Source: Nothopassalora personata
Lineage: Eukaryota; Ascomycota; Dothideomycetes; Mycosphaerellales; Mycosphaerellaceae
Assembly: GCA_033816765.1 (NCBI GenBank)
Contig: CM066290.1
Span: 1-64,000 of the forward strand
Direction of reading: 5' to 3'
Length of the DNA: 64,000 nucleotides
Below are positions 45,634-58,739 of the stretch, piece after piece; within the stretch, counting starts at the first letter, position 1, and each line of letters begins with the position of its first letter. The notes beneath the pieces were generated by a model. That model had not been told where the DNA came from. It did no database searches and was given only the letters and a program-made list of their open reading frames with translations. Made by a program: the position numbers and the translations under genes.

Positions 45634-45638
45634 GTTCT

Positions 45639-48600
45639 AAGACTTTAAACCCGCTAGGGCATTGGATAGAGGGCTAATGCTACTAAGGTGTACGCCCGTA
45701 GGGAAAGGATAGCTAGGTACTAGGCGTCGATACTTAAACCCTATAGCGCTCTTACTTAGCGTCTTAAAGTTATAATAGAGGTCTATTACCTAGTACATGC
45801 TCTAGCTTCTCTAGAGTTTAAGATAGTTATCGTCGCGGATCTTAATAAAGTAAGGGTTAATCTAACGTAGCGTCTTCTTATATACGGCCTACCTTATTAG
45901 AACGCCTATAGTAGTTACCCGCATTTACCTAGCGCTTAGGTCCTCTCTAAACTAGCTAATGCTATTTTTGCTTAGGTAATTCTAAACCCTAACCGAGAAG
46001 AAACGCTTAAATCGGCCGTCTTCTATATAGTCGTTAGTCCGGTACTACTAGATAAACTCTATAGTATTCTCTTACTTATAAAAACCGTGTAAAAACTCCG
46101 GCCTACTAGTACCCTCTAAGTTAAGAGAGTACAGTATGTTAAGCCGGTTACTAGTCTAGTAGTTTTTAATTTCGAGGTTTAAGTCGACCCTAGTATACTA
46201 CACTATAGTGTTCGCGTTACCCCCCTAATAAGCCCTATTAAAGCTAAAAATCGTAGGCCTAGGGAAGGAGATAAACCGAGTATAGTGTTAGGGGTGTAGC
46301 GCTACTTATAAGAGCTATAGCCCGGGGTCTTATCGCATAATCTATTAGCTTAGAGAATACTACATGTTCTAGTAGACGCCGCCGTTACTAACCTTATTTA
46401 ATTCTCGTAGGTACTATCGGTATACGTCAAATTCTCGACTTATTATTTCTCTAACCGTTTTAACCTACGGCGCTAGTTTAGCGTTATTATACTAGTATAG
46501 CATATTACTATTAATGTACGTACCGGTACTATTAAGATCGGCTTAGTTAGATTTATTAATACCGAATTTATCGAGGATCTAGTTATAGTTAGTATACGTA
46601 ACGATACTACTCGTAGTGCCGACTTTACCTTAAACGCGGAGGTAGCTAAGCGGGTTAATAGTCTTCTAACTACGCTTATTAGGGCGAAACTACGACCCAT
46701 TTTTTACCTTAATAGCTAAAAAACTCTTACCTTTAAAGAGCTAGTCTTAGACCTTAAGCGCGCGCTTATATAGGGTATTAGCGGTAATACCGGGATTCGT
46801 AACGAAGTAGAGGGCCTTATAGTAGAAATCTCGAACATACTAATCGCGTATTATAGCGCTAACCTTACTATCCCTCTTAAGAACCTATAAGATAGTATGT
46901 TCGAGCATCTTAAGGCCCGCTATCCGGTACTTAGGTAGCTAGTTAATGCTATCTACATTAATCGAGTTTCTAAACTTAACGCTATAGTACCGCTTATTAT
47001 AGGTGTAGTTAGCGCGCTTAATCCGGAGAGCCTCGTCTTCTTATAGGATCTAATCCTTAAAGACTAATATATCCCTAATTATAGCCGAAGGTAATATAGT
47101 AAGTATCGGATTACTATTCTTAGTTAAGGCCGGAGTAGATCGTAGGGTACTAACCGGTGTACCTAGCGGACTGCCCTTACGTATAGGTACGCCGTCTAGC
47201 GTTCGGTTAGGCGAGGATCGAGTAGGCGTAGTTATACCCTTACCTATACTCTCGCCTATACGGAGCTACTTAAGTCGACACGACTTACGACCGCCTCTCG
47301 ATAGGACTGTAGGCTAGGTAGAAGCTAGTAGAGTTAGCGTAGTACTCTTTACACGTCCTTTACCTTTACTACCCGGTAGTAGCTAACGTAGCTAAGGCTA
47401 TTACTAGCTAGATAGTTTAGGTTAATCTATACTGTCCTCTAGGGACGCGGACTTCTTAGTAATAGTACCCTCTATAAAGTATAGAAGGCTATCCTTATAG
47501 ACGGCTAGGCGGTATCTTCTAATAATCTCCCTACTCTTAGCCGACTACGGATTAATACTACGTACTTTAGCCTCCCTATCGCACCGGGTAAGATTACTAG
47601 GCTCTAGAATTCGCTTACGATCTATGCCGTTACGGCCGATCCTTATACGCTAGATTAATGCCCTCTAAATTCTACTAATAGCCCTACTATAGTCTAGGTA
47701 CTTGTTAATAAAGGCCGTGAACTAGCGGCGCCCGCTGTTAGTACTATAAAGCTCGGAGATAACACGTCGATTAAGAATCTTATTGTCTATCTACTATAGC
47801 TAGTAGCGGGTAAGCGTAGCTCGAAGAGTCTTCTCTCGGTTACGAATCTCTAAACCGGTCTTACGAATCTTACCGACGATAGGAAATAAGACATCGAGCT
47901 TCTTATTACTAAGGAATTTATCCTAGTAGCTCTTACCTATGCCGCTCTTAACTTCCTCGAAAAATAGGTTAACCTAGACGGAGTAGTCTTCGAACACCTT
48001 CTCGAAGCCCTTATAGAAGTCCTTTAATACCTTAACCCCCTTCTAAGGACTAAGCTCTCGGAACATAACATTAGCGGCGGACTTCGGCGTGTTCGTATTA
48101 GTAAGGATATACTTAACGTTATCCGGTAGGTAAAGGGACTCGAATAAGGTCTAAGGTAGGCGGGTAAGCCTAGTAATAGTACTAGTAAGCGCTATGTTCG
48201 AGCTAGCCGGGCGTAACGAAGGACTAGCTAAAGCTATAATAACTAGGATTCGCTAGTAGTAGGATCGTAAGAGCTAGCTATCTCGTAGTGCTACTCTAGA
48301 GTATTAGTAAGCTTTAAAAGCTTACTATTGGGGTAGGGGGCTTTAAAGAAGGTTAAGATCGTAAAGAGAGAGGCTAAAGAACTGTCTAATGTATATAGTA
48401 GTTAGTTATTGGTAAGGATGTACTAGTGTTTAAAGAAAAAGAGAGGAAGTAGTAGGTAGAGAGCTACGCTTAAGTATGCCTCTTAGCGTATGTCCCTATA
48501 ACCGTTATAAGGTAGTAGCGCCGAGACCGGTCTTATAAGTAGTAAGAGTAGTACTATTAAGGTTATACTAAAGGTCCGATAACCCTATATATAACCGAAA

Positions 48601-48640
48601 ACTAGTGCTAGTAACTACCTAGGTGAGCATTTAGTAGAGG
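45639..48640. other. RIP-mutated DNA with unassigned frames
   Basis: Right part of the copia target. Plus-strand fragments occur at 45800-47080. A minus-strand frame at about 48260-47000 begins near LASPSLRPASSNIALTS and includes VMFRELSPQKGVKVLKDFYK and VFEDYSVQVNLFFEEVKSG, followed by a helical, Arg-rich section. The latter looks like a real former protein of some 400 residues, but I do not recognise the family. Confidence 0.4.
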
Positions 48641-48664
48641 CATACTACACTATTACGTAATCTA

Positions 48665-48690
48665 ATTTACCGGTCCCGGGACCGGTAAAT
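48665..48690. repeat. 26-bp perfect palindrome (core CGGTCCCGGGACCGG)
   Basis: ATTTACCGGTCCC and its exact reverse complement. It contains no CpA or TpG, so RIP cannot change it. It lies near the distal end of the family C pol remnant. Confidence 0.85.
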
Positions 48691-48699
48691 GTAACTTTA

Positions 48700-51600
48700 C
48701 TAACTAAGGTCTAACTAAGGTAAGAACACCCTATAAAGTAAAGTCTAGATAACCGAATTGGCTTAATAAACTAAAGGGCATACGCAATACATGCCTAAGG
48801 GAAGTAAACTCCGTACGCTATTACTAACTAATTAGTTCTTAGCCTTAATCCTACTAAACTATAAAATTTCGGCTGTAGAAAGGTTATAAGGCCCGACCTA
48901 TAGCTTCTTAGATTCCGGTTTAGGATCCGATCCCCTTTCGTTAACTCCTATAGGTAGTACGTCTTTATCGGGAATAGGCTCGATCTCGTTTGAATTACTA
49001 CTATCTTTACTATTAGCGACGCTATTAGCGACTTCTCCCTCCCCTATTACGAGATCGATCCTATTATCTAAGCCTAGTACTCCTATGTTATCTAGGCGAA
49101 GCTCTAGAACTAGCTTAAGGTTTTCTCGTACCTAAACACCCTTTATTAGCGTACTATTAAGTTCCTTAAGAATATAGGTACTAAACTCCCTAGAGACACT
49201 AGACACCCGATATAGACCTTACTATCGGTAACCGATCTTACGTAAGAAGTCATTCTTATATAGCTTATCGAACCTTATAATATAGTCGCCCTTCTAGAAA
49301 CTAATAAAGTTAACATTCCGGTAAGAATTAAAGTAGTCCTTACTAAGTTCTCTTAGCCGCTTCCTTCGAGTATATAGCTCTTCTAAACTAAGGTCTCGAG
49401 CCTAGAGTTAACGCGCACGTATAGTAAGTAGGTCCTTAGTCGTTCTTACCGATCCCTATTAATAATTCGCCTACGTCGGGTACTTAACCTTAATTAGTAG
49501 AATCGTGCGATAGCTATATAGGACCTAAGCTAGCGTTATTCTAGTAGTACGATAGGTCGTGGTCCTATTAGCCTATAATATAGCGGGTACCTATTACTCC
49601 TATCCGCGGTATATGTTCCTTATAAGCTTTACTAACACTATAAGAATCGGACGGTATCTAACCTTGACCGGAGCATTAGACTACGGATAGTACGGTAATA
49701 TTCGGATCCTTCGAATACTAAGTCCTACGAGTAACCGCTTAACCTTAGCCGTATAAACCGTAGCGTTATTAAGTATAATTTTAGTATAGTAGCCGTACCT
49801 ATAGAAGACATCCTCGTATAGAAACTTAGTAACCGTCTTAGAGCTAGGAGGTGCCCTCGTTACTCTAGCCTCGATCTAGTTACTAAGTGCTTCGCGCGTA
49901 ACTAGGAGGTATCTATTTTTATGTACCTAGACGGGGTCCGAGTACTACTTCTTACTAATAACCTAAGGGCTCGATAAGTGAAGCTTACTAGCGCGCTAGT
50001 TACCTTCGCGAAACCTATAAGGAGTATAACTTCGAACCTATATAGAGACATCGGCGAAGCACCCGTCCTAGTAATACCGGTCGGAAATAAGGTTATATAC
50101 GACCTTAGCGCTACGATAACCGTGTCTTTTATAGCATTCTATAACGATCTCCTTCTAAGCCTTATTATCGTTAATTATAAGTTGTAACGGTACTCCTCGG
50201 CGCTTCTAGAAGAATAGCAATTAGTCCCGGATAAAGAAATTAACGCTCTTCTTTACTAGCCGCCGGTACTTAGTACGGGTAACACTATCGGGCCGGGTCC
50301 TAGTTTCTATAACCTAAGTAAGTTACTAAGAGCTCTTAGAGTATTAGTCCCCGAGATGTCGTGTTTTCTAGATTTTAACTAGATAGGTATCGACCGGCTC
50401 CGGGTACCCAAATAGCTTATTATTAATTATCCGGTCGACTTCGTCTTCGTTAGCTTCCCTAGGTTCCTAAGGTGTAGAGGGCCTACGAGATAGAGCATCT
50501 AGGCTAGTATACCTAGCTCCCGTAACGTGCTTTACTTCGAACGTAAATAGCCTAATCTATACGACCTACCGGGCTATTACCGAGTTTAGTAGGTCCGAAG
50601 CCGGCTAGTTAAGCTACTATATAAGTGTCTTAGCATTAATCTTAAGGACAAAATTAACGCTAGTAATATATCTCTAGATCTTCTTAAGCCCCTTAAGGAC
50701 CCTAAGGCATTCCCGCTTACGAGCATTATATCTAGATTCTAACGCGTTCTAGATTCTACTCTTATACCGCACCGGGTAACGCCGTCGGGTACTGTCTATT
50801 AATTCTTAAGAAACGATACATCCCTATCTAGTGCCGCTAGCATTAACTAAGATAAAGATAGACCTAGCACTAGGTAAGTAGTAGAGGGTAACTAAGGCTA
50901 GAGCCTATATAAGATATCTAGTAACCTCTTCTTTCGAGAACTGCTTATTTTCTATCTAGGTGAACTCGGCGTTCTTCTTTAGTAGCTTATATATTAGTCG
51001 AGCGATAATAACGAACTAGGGGATCTATATCTAGAAGTATATATATAGCCCTATATAGGTACGGACCTCCTTAATATAGGTAGGCGTAGGCTAATCTAGG
51101 ATCTTAGCTATAACCTTTAGGTTAGGATAGCAACTATCCGGGCTAGTAACGTACCTAACGATCTTAAGCTTTTCGTATAACTATTAGGATTTACCTCTAG
51201 CAACTACCGCACTAGCTCTTTCTAGGTTAGTAAGAACTAGATCTAGGGAAATAATATGCTTAATGACCTATTTCCTTAACCTAGGCTCTACTTCTACATT
51301 CCTATAGTCCTTAGTTAGTCCCTTAATACCGATGTTATCGAGAAACGGCTTCGCTCGATGTAGGATATAATTAAGTAGAATCTTTATTACCGTACGCACG
51401 AACTAAGTAACTAAATTAGGAGCTCCTTAAGGTAGAGTCGTGTTACGTACTAGGCTAAGAGGGGTTATAAAGGCTATTAAGTCCCGGTAGGACTTATCTA
51501 AAGTAATCTAATTATAACCTAAAAACAGGTCTATAAGTAAAGCGACTCGGTACCCGGTAAAATCCTCTAAGAAGCTATCCGTGTCCGGTGGAATGTTAGC

Positions 51601-53700
51601 ATCGCGTATAGTAACCTTATTTAGGAGTATAGCTAAGTTAATTAACCGATATAGCACATCGCTTCTAGAGGCATTAATCTTCTTTATGACTAGGAACTAG
51701 CTATTAGAATATGCCCCTTATAAGTATTCTAGGATATTGTTCTTAATCCGGGCTCTAATTATACGCTTAACAATTGCCCTAAGACTTAGGTGCAACCGGA
51801 TAGGGCGTGCCTACTATAGCCTATAAGGGACCGTATTAATCTTCTAAGGTAGTATAACGTCGTGCCTAATTTACCTTATATAACTAAAATCCTAAGCGAG
51901 GGCTACCTTCCGGTTATAGAGCATCTTATCGAATAAGGCCCTTTCTATTAGCAATAGCTTAATGCTAACCTTAATTAAGGTAAGTCGTTCTAGAGTAATC
52001 CGGCTACCTCGCTTAATACTTAAGAATTTCTTATTTAAGTACTTCCCGTTAAACGGACCTTATCCTTTAGGTATCTTAGATTCTAGGTATAGTGCCCTAC
52101 GCTTCTATTCTATATCTCCCTTAACTCGTGATTCTAGGCGCTCGTAAACGCTCGCGTCTACTAGCTTCTTCTTATCCGCCTTACGCTTATATATCGTAAA
52201 GACCTACGGCATCCTAATGTTAGCTATATATTAGCCTACTTATTACTTTCGTGCCTAAGCATTTAATGTAGATTACCTTAAGATCTTAGAGGGCTAATCC
52301 CCTTAAACTAAATAAACGTTAGTAATAGAATCTCCCTTAAACGCGCGTGTTCTAATTTCTATAATTCATTCCTTTATTCTAGCACTCCTAAGTAATCCTA
52401 ATAAGTAAGTTAAATAGTTACTAGGTGTTATAGCCTTACCGGGTTCCTATAGATACGTCGTGTCGTAGTCGTATCCGTTTTCCTTACTATAGCTATTTGC
52501 CGGTCCCGGGACCGGTAAATTAAAGTCCGAGGTTTCTCCGAGATAGTACGAGAACTTTACTAATTTTATTAAATCTAGCTTTAGCAAGTTACCGGTAGGT
52601 TAAGCGCCGTAAATTAACCTACCCTTCTATTTCCCGACGCTTTTAATAGTTCTTAAAGGGTCTTATACCTATCTAAACTAATTAGGGCAGTAAACATAAC
52701 ACTTTTACCTTTACGGCTAGTAATAGTCTCCTCCTACGAACTATTATCGTAGTTACGGGCAGTAAGCCGCACCTTACGGGCCTACGGTCGTCCTAGGATT
52801 GTTAGTAAGTTTAGATCCGAGGAGATAAACATGTCTACCTAGTAGTAAACCCTAAATACCTAAACATCTAAATTGCCTATAATACCTTTAAACTAGGCCC
52901 GCCCTCTAGCACCTCGAAAGGTAAGCTAAGCACTCGACATTACTAGTAACCTAAACCTATAAGCGTTCCTCTAGCCGATAATATTTACCTCGGAACCCTT
53001 ATTAATTAGGTACCTAATCTAGTTCTTATTTATCCTAAACTCCGCTACTACCTAAGGACTAGGGACTATAGTAAAGTTATTAAGGATACTAGAGAGCCCG
53101 ATTTTCTTAACGTCCTTATATAGCTTAGTAGTAGGGACCGTACCTTTAGAGTAAAGCATAGTTAAATATACTCCGATATACTAGGCCTAACTACCTTCGC
53201 GGAAGACCTCCTTATTATACTTAGGTTTATCTTTATAGGTAACTACTTATCTAGTGCGAACCTTAGGGTTCTTTCCTATAAGGCGTCGTACTATAGCGAG
53301 CTTCTCCTAAAGAGCGGGGGTGTTAGTAACGCGACCGAAGAGGGTAGCCTCGAACTAGCGACTATATCGAAACTAATCCTAGGCATTTACATTAGGAAAC
53401 GTTGTCTAGAGGATCTAATTAATCTAGTAGATAATACCCTCTTCCTTTATAACCGGGCTATTACTAGCTAAACTATATTATCGGACGTAGTTATTAATCC
53501 TTATAGTCTTAGCATTCTATATACGCTTCCTTTATACGAAGGGGGCGTTCACGGGACTAATAGGCATATCCTTAGGTAGTCCCTTATTAGCATCGTTCCC
53601 TAGTCTATTTACTTAGGTATTATTTCCCCTTCCTAGGGTTACCCCGGGTTTAGCTAATGATTAAGTTTCGCTTATTTAAGCACTAACTTCGTTAATTATT
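48700..53700 (-). pseudogene. pol: RIP-inactivated gypsy-type Gag-Pol, family C
   Basis: Minus-strand reading from 53700: Gag-like sequence, a protease-like KGSEVNIIG near 52960, then reverse transcriptase with KLLLIERALFDKMLYNRKVA (51960), a catalytic region FLDNIGIKG near 51340 (family FLDDIG, second Asp to Asn) and FTGYRVAL. RNase H and an integrase follow at about 49450-50250, with VKRLLVGLSIRRIRILPYY and YRTILLIKVKYPT. The RT style (FLDDIG rather than YIDD) marks a different gypsy lineage from families A and B. Numerous RIP stops. A palindrome interrupts at 52495-52520. The LTRs of this copy were not found. Confidence 0.68.
52495..52520. repeat. Palindrome copy inside family C (core CGGTCCCGGGACCGG)
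   Basis: As the copy at 48665 but with one asymmetric base (TTTGCC versus GGTAAA). It lies between the protease and RT regions of family C. Confidence 0.85.
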
Positions 53701-54257
53701 TTAACCTCCTACTAGTTAATCTTAGCTTACCGGATCTCCTATTCTAATTGAAGGCTATTAAAGACATATAATAAAAACTGTCTTAATAACGTTAAGATAT
53801 AAGAAAAATAGCACCTCTACTAAAAGAGGGGAATAAGGTCTATCTCCTTATAAAAATTTAGAATAAGGAGAAAGACTAAGAAATTAGATTATATTAACGT
53901 CGGACTATTTTTTATTGATAAAGTTATAGGACTAGTTAACTACTACCTACGACTACTACCTAACGTAAAAATTTACCTAGTCTTCTATATCTCTAAGTTA
54001 GAAACTATAGACACTAAAATACCGTACTAAGAGAGCTTCTATTTCGAGCCGGAAGTAGAAAACAAATTTAAGGTTAAAAAAATCCTAAATAAGAAAGGTT
54101 AGCAATACCTTATTAAATAGAAAGAATACGACGAATTAAAAAATACCTAGGAACTAAAAGAAAACCTATAGAACTATTAGTAGAAGATTTAAGAATATTA
54201 TAGGACTAAAAAGGGGCCCTACGGACTAAGTACTAGTAGCGACTAGTCTACTAGGAG

Positions 54258-54331
54258 TAACTAGAATAGGAATTAAACCTACGACCTTAAGAGTATTAAT
54301 AGCTTACGCTCTAATACTAAGCTACCCGGTC
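54258..54331 (-). tRNA. tRNA-like relic, second copy
   Basis: Counterpart of 4474-4547, with the same position after the pol end and the same orientation. D-arm GCTTAGTATTAGAGC and T-arm GTAGGTTTAATTCCTAT are recognisable. More RIP damage weakens the acceptor stem. The conserved two-base-longer anticodon arm in both copies suggests the ancestor already had it. Confidence 0.5.
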
Positions 54332-54690
54332 GGCTATTACGGACTAAGGGAAACTTACGAGAATATATCTCCTACGAGGAAGAAGGCTAAACTATCGATA
54401 CTACGGCACTACCTAAATTATCCGGGACGGGTAGCGAGAGATTATAGCTAGTAATCTCGGCCTAAGGATTTAGAGGAATCTCGAGGACGTTATAAAAGAA
54501 AGGAAGGTCTAGAACTTTAATATATATATATCGGTAGGAGGGTTATCTACCTCTAGCGTATCGAGAGCTTCGCTAGTCGTATCCTTAGTATAGTGCTTAG
54601 TAAGTTGTAACTACTTCCTTAAGTAAATTTTCTTTATCCGCTTATCCTAGAGCCGTTATATAATTTCTACCTCCTCCTCTTCTAAAGACT

Positions 54691-55458
54691 AGTCGTCCTA
54701 TAGAGAGCGCCTTCACGCGGCGGACGACGTAAGTATCTTCGTTACGACGAAGAGAAACTAAGACTCTCTCTCTCGAAAAATACAAGCCTACTCGACTCGA
54801 AACAAGAAAAGACAGGTCGGACGAACCGAACGAACGAGATACGCTCAAAATCTACAAACAAGAACTCCGGAACTGCGAGAAGGGAAAGCGACGTACATAG
54901 CGTACACGTCGCTCGAACAACGAAGGCGCTGTCTACCTGTCGTCCCGGCAAACCACGTAAACTGCCGGCTGGAACCAAGAGAGGCGTTTAGGGGCGCAAA
55001 CCACGTATACTGCACGGCTGGAACCAAGAGAGGCCGAGGGGGGGACGACAGCGAGGCCACTGCGACCGAGGAGCTACACTCGAGACCGGAGAACGCGACT
55101 GGATTGAAACAGAGGCAACGGGTGTTTCTTGGGATTTTGCTCGGTGCGTACGGGTACGGCCGGCTTGGCTTTTTAAAACAAGAACGAGACACGGGCGCAA
55201 AACTTGTCTCGCCCGGGGCAAGGCGACAAACCGCAATTCTCGACAAGACACGACTACCGGGTACGCGCGTACTACGCCGCAATATATTCGATTTACGGTT
55301 CGAATAGCGAGCGTTGCTCGCATCTTTTAAGGAGTTTTTACGTCCGGGGTACGACGGGGCTTTTCTCCTTCTCTCAAATTTTGGTCTCGTTCTCGAGACC
55401 CGTGTTGCATAGTCTTTGACTCAAATAGCACGTTAATGGAATAATCAATCAAATCAAT
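54691..55458 (+). mobile_element. SINE-like element, copy 3 (full length)
   Basis: About 768 bp, sense orientation on the plus strand, from AGTCGTCCTATAG to the tail AATCAATCAAATCAAT. It is flanked by CTTCTAAAGACT (54679-54690 and 55459-55470). It differs from copy 1 by a 9-bp indel near 54948 (CGGCAAACC region), by a small indel near the tail, and little else. It interrupts the antisense frame of family A copy 2. Its small open frames are inconsistent between copies and not considered genes. Confidence 0.85.
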
Positions 55459-55833
55459 CTTCTAAAGACTCGATGTTACGACGTAGCTTATTACGAGTAT
55501 CCCTTAGCCGTTCCTACTAAGTAAAGAATAAGCTTATATTATAGGACTTGCAATTTTTTCTTATATACTTAGAATACTTCTTTAAACGCGGACCTAGGAT
55601 ATAACGAGGTATCGGTTCCCTAGGCTTAACGCGAGTATTACGGTAGTTTAAGTAGGGCGCTATCTCGTATCCTTCGGTAGTAATGTTAGTAGCTAAAGAT
55701 TTGCGGCTAAGGGTCGAGAATCGGGAGGTACGGCGTTTATAAGAAGAAGAAGGAAATATCGTTACTAAAGTAAAAGAACGGGAATATATCCGCTATTAAG
55801 CTTCGAGGTAAAGCTAGGCTAGAAGGGGAATAG
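55459..55833 (-). pseudogene. Antisense ORF remnant of family A copy 2 (distal part)
   Basis: Continuation of the antisense frame region interrupted by the SINE-like insertion, heading into the LTR. It corresponds to about 4890-5199 of copy 1 but is too mutated to read as a protein on its own. A purine tract AGAAGGGGAATAG precedes the LTR. Confidence 0.4.
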
Positions 55834-56242
55834 TATTATAGTTTAGTTCCGTAGGAAGCTAGAATTACTAACCTATACGTAACGTACTCTATTTTGGTAT
55901 TTAAATGCTAAATAGAGAATATAAAGACATAACTTAGGCAACGAATAAGTACGAGATCTTACCCTTATAGAGCTTAAATATAGTAGATAGAGTTATAATA
56001 GAGTATTACTCTATTTAAAGAATAATCTCCTTTATATTTAGGAACGCTAAGAATCCCTTATAGTTTAATATGTTTAACTTACTATTTAATATTACTATTT
56101 AGAATACACCAAAAACTAATCTTTACTATACTATTTCTTAAGTCTTTATAAGACTAAGATAACTACTACTTTATTACTCTCCCTTAACTTCTTATCGGCC
56201 CGAGAATAAACCTAATTAAGCTTATCTTCTTAACTTATAATA
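55834..56242 (+). repeat. 3' LTR of family A copy 2
   Basis: Shares AATCTCCTTTATATTTAGGA with the other two LTRs and ends CTTATAATA. About 30-50 bp longer than them. Followed by TATACTAAACCTAATAG, also found after the LTR at 58644, so part of the internal leader may be attached. Confidence 0.65.
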
Positions 56243-56249
56243 TTATTAG

Positions 56250-58265
56250 TATATACTAAACCTAATAGTATAGATATTAAGATATACCTATACTATATAC
56301 TATACTTCGTATATAGTAAGTATTTACTATACTCGCCGCTTACGATATGCTTACTAACCGTATAGTAGACGAGCTAGATACGTATAATAGTATTACTACC
56401 GGCGAGCTACGTAAGAAGTATAGGCGCTATAGGACTATTAGGTACCCGTATATAAGTAATACTAGTATCTCTATCGCGTAGCTAGTAGCTTACCTACGTA
56501 CTACGCGCGCCTAGCGCGACGAGCTTATCCGCGAGCTTAGTAATCCTCCTACCTAGAAGGAGTAGAATACTCTAGATAAGTAGTACCGTCTCTATACGGA
56601 CCTAGGTGAGTAGATTCTAGGTGTAAGTACTACGCCTCGTAAGCGCTCTATACGCTTACCGCGTACGCCGTACTATCGCTTCTTAGATAAATTAGCTAAC
56701 CTTCTCCTAGGGTAAGAGGTAGTTTAGTACCTTTAAGAATAAGCGTATAGATAATACTCGCGTACGCTTTATAGGTACCTCTACTACTACCCCCTCCTCC
56801 GCTACCGCTACTATATCTATAGTACTATAGTAAGAGTAGAATAGGGCCCTTAACGGGCTATTCGAGCTCGGCCGTACTATAAGTAGCCTATACGTTATAT
56901 ATATATATCTTATACTAACCGCGGTTATAGTTTTTATAGGCTAAGGATATTAATACTACTACCGTAGATAGGGCGTTCCTACCGCCCGCCTACGCGGTAA
57001 GTATAATAAGGATAATAATAAGGAGAAGGAGGATAAGGATAATAAGTAATTACGCGCGTTACGCCTACTAGCCGCTTACTACGCGCCTATCTTCTATCTA
57101 CGTAGCGCCTCTATATTACGCCCCTATAAAACTTTACTTTTATTTTTATTTTTATAAATGAATAATTTTCTCTTTACCCTCCTAACTCCTATATTATTAC
57201 TATCGGGTAAGGCATCTATATTATATAGTTAATAAAAGGTAAGGCCTCTCCTCTATATTATTAATGAAGGATAAAGCTATATCTATATTCTTACTAAAGG
57301 GTAAGGTCCTTCTATTTTACTACTAAAGGGTAGGGCCTAGATATATAGCCTCTCTAATCCCTTCTACGCCTTATATCGCCTTCGCTACCGCCTTATATTT
57401 AGCTACTATACGCGTAGTATTCGCGAGTTCTTATACTAGCTCCTAGCTATTATATTCCTCTAGCTAGCTCTTCTATTATACTAGGTACTATACTTTACCC
57501 CTATAGCTACGCTTTCCTAGTACTACCTCTACTTTATATTCCCTATCCTTATTAGCGAGGGGTATACTACCTCTATCCTTCTTACTACCCGCGTACGGCT
57601 CGAGGAGGGATATATAAAATATATCGTACATTCTTAACTCTACTAGTAGTACTAGGCGGTACGCCTACGAACCGATAGCGTTAATAATATAATACGGTCC
57701 GATAAACTTTAGACCTATCTTCTTCTTTAGTAATACTAACCTTAGGTTCTTCGTAGATAATAAGACTATATCGCCTACGTAATAGCTCTTAGCCTTATAA
57801 GTCTTATTATAGTAGCGAGCCTAGTTATCTACTATAGTTTACTAGCGCTTCGTAAGCGTGGCGTATATTTCTCGTATACGGTTAACTAAGTCTACCGCTA
57901 CTAGTACCTCCCCTTCCCGGATCTCGCCTCGAGATCCTATAGGTCTTAGGGTAATCTCTAGTCTCTAACTATTTACTATCTTAAATAGGCTTATACGTAG
58001 CGTAGGGTAGACGCTATTATTATATATAAATTTAGTAATAGCTAGCTACTTAGCCTACTCTATCTAGTTCTCGCTATAGTAATAACGAAGGTACTATTCT
58101 AAGGTTTAGTTTACCCTCTTAGTCTAGCTGTTAGTCTAAGGGTAAAAAGCTATAGATAGCTTACGCTTTACCTACGCCTCGAAGTAGAAGTTACTCTAGA
58201 ACTTACTCGTAAATACTAACCCGCGGTTACTTACTATACCTACCGGGATACTATAATACCGTACG
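56250..58265 (-). mobile_element. Family B gypsy, copy 2 (partial)
   Basis: Colinear with 33090-36345 of copy 1 minus the SINE-like element and solo LTR. The antisense frame lies at 56260-57165 and the pol 3' half at 57410-58265. It ends abruptly against the family A LTR at 58267. RIP-mutated throughout. Confidence 0.75.
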
Positions 58266-58266
58266 A

Positions 58267-58644
58267 TGTTACGGAATAATTCCTATGGACCCTAGAATTA
58301 TAACGATAAGACGAACACGTAACTTATCCTGCCTAAGCGCTTAGACTTAGAGCGATTAGACTACTTATGCTTAGACTAATTAGACTGCTTATACTTAGAA
58401 TAATTAGACTAATTACCGAGATCTACGAATCTCCTTTATATTTAGGAACGCTAAGAACCCCTAATAGTTTCGAGGCGTTTAACTTACTGTTTAATATTAC
58501 TTTTAGAATATACTATAACCTAACCTCTACCTCACTACTGCTTAGTCTTTATAAGACAAGATAGCTACTACTTTATTACTCTCCCTTAACTTCTTATTAG
58601 CCCGAGAACAAACCCGATTAAGCTTGTCTTCTTAACTTATAATA
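58267..58644 (+). repeat. 5' LTR of family A copy 3
   Basis: 378 bp starting TGTTACGGAATAATTCC and ending CTTATAATA (TATAACA before RIP is likely). The leader right after it, ATTAGGTT-ATACTA-AACCTAAT, is an 8-bp inverted repeat that overlaps the primer-binding position. Confidence 0.7.
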
Positions 58645-58739
58645 TTATTAGGTTATACTAAACCTAATAGCTTTAAACGCCCTCTACGATAGGAGACCGA
58701 TAGAGTAAACGGGGAACACCCGCCCCTAGTAAAGTAAGT

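Larger units (their letters stand above)
53755..56242 (+). mobile_element. Family A gypsy, copy 2 (3' part), with SINE-like insertion
   Basis: Homologous to copy 1 from about 3977 onward: end of integrase, chromodomain, tRNA-like sequence, antisense frame and LTR. It is more heavily mutated than copy 1. The antisense frame region is split at 54690/55459 by a 0.77-kb SINE-like element with its own target duplication. The 5' part is missing at a junction near 53750 with family C sequence. Confidence 0.8.

Noticed and set aside
54845..55282. 145-codon open frame in the SINE-like element (with a related longer frame in copy 1)
   Set aside because: It lies opposite to the transcription sense inferred from the AATC tail and changes length between copies through small indels. 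The composition is that expected of GC-rich non-coding DNA.
58645..58671. Hairpin ATTAGGTT/AACCTAAT after the family A LTR as a self-priming device
   Set aside because: The inverted repeat is AT-rich and RIP-altered in two of three copies. I found no convincing complement in the LTR, so it is noted only in the LTR entry.
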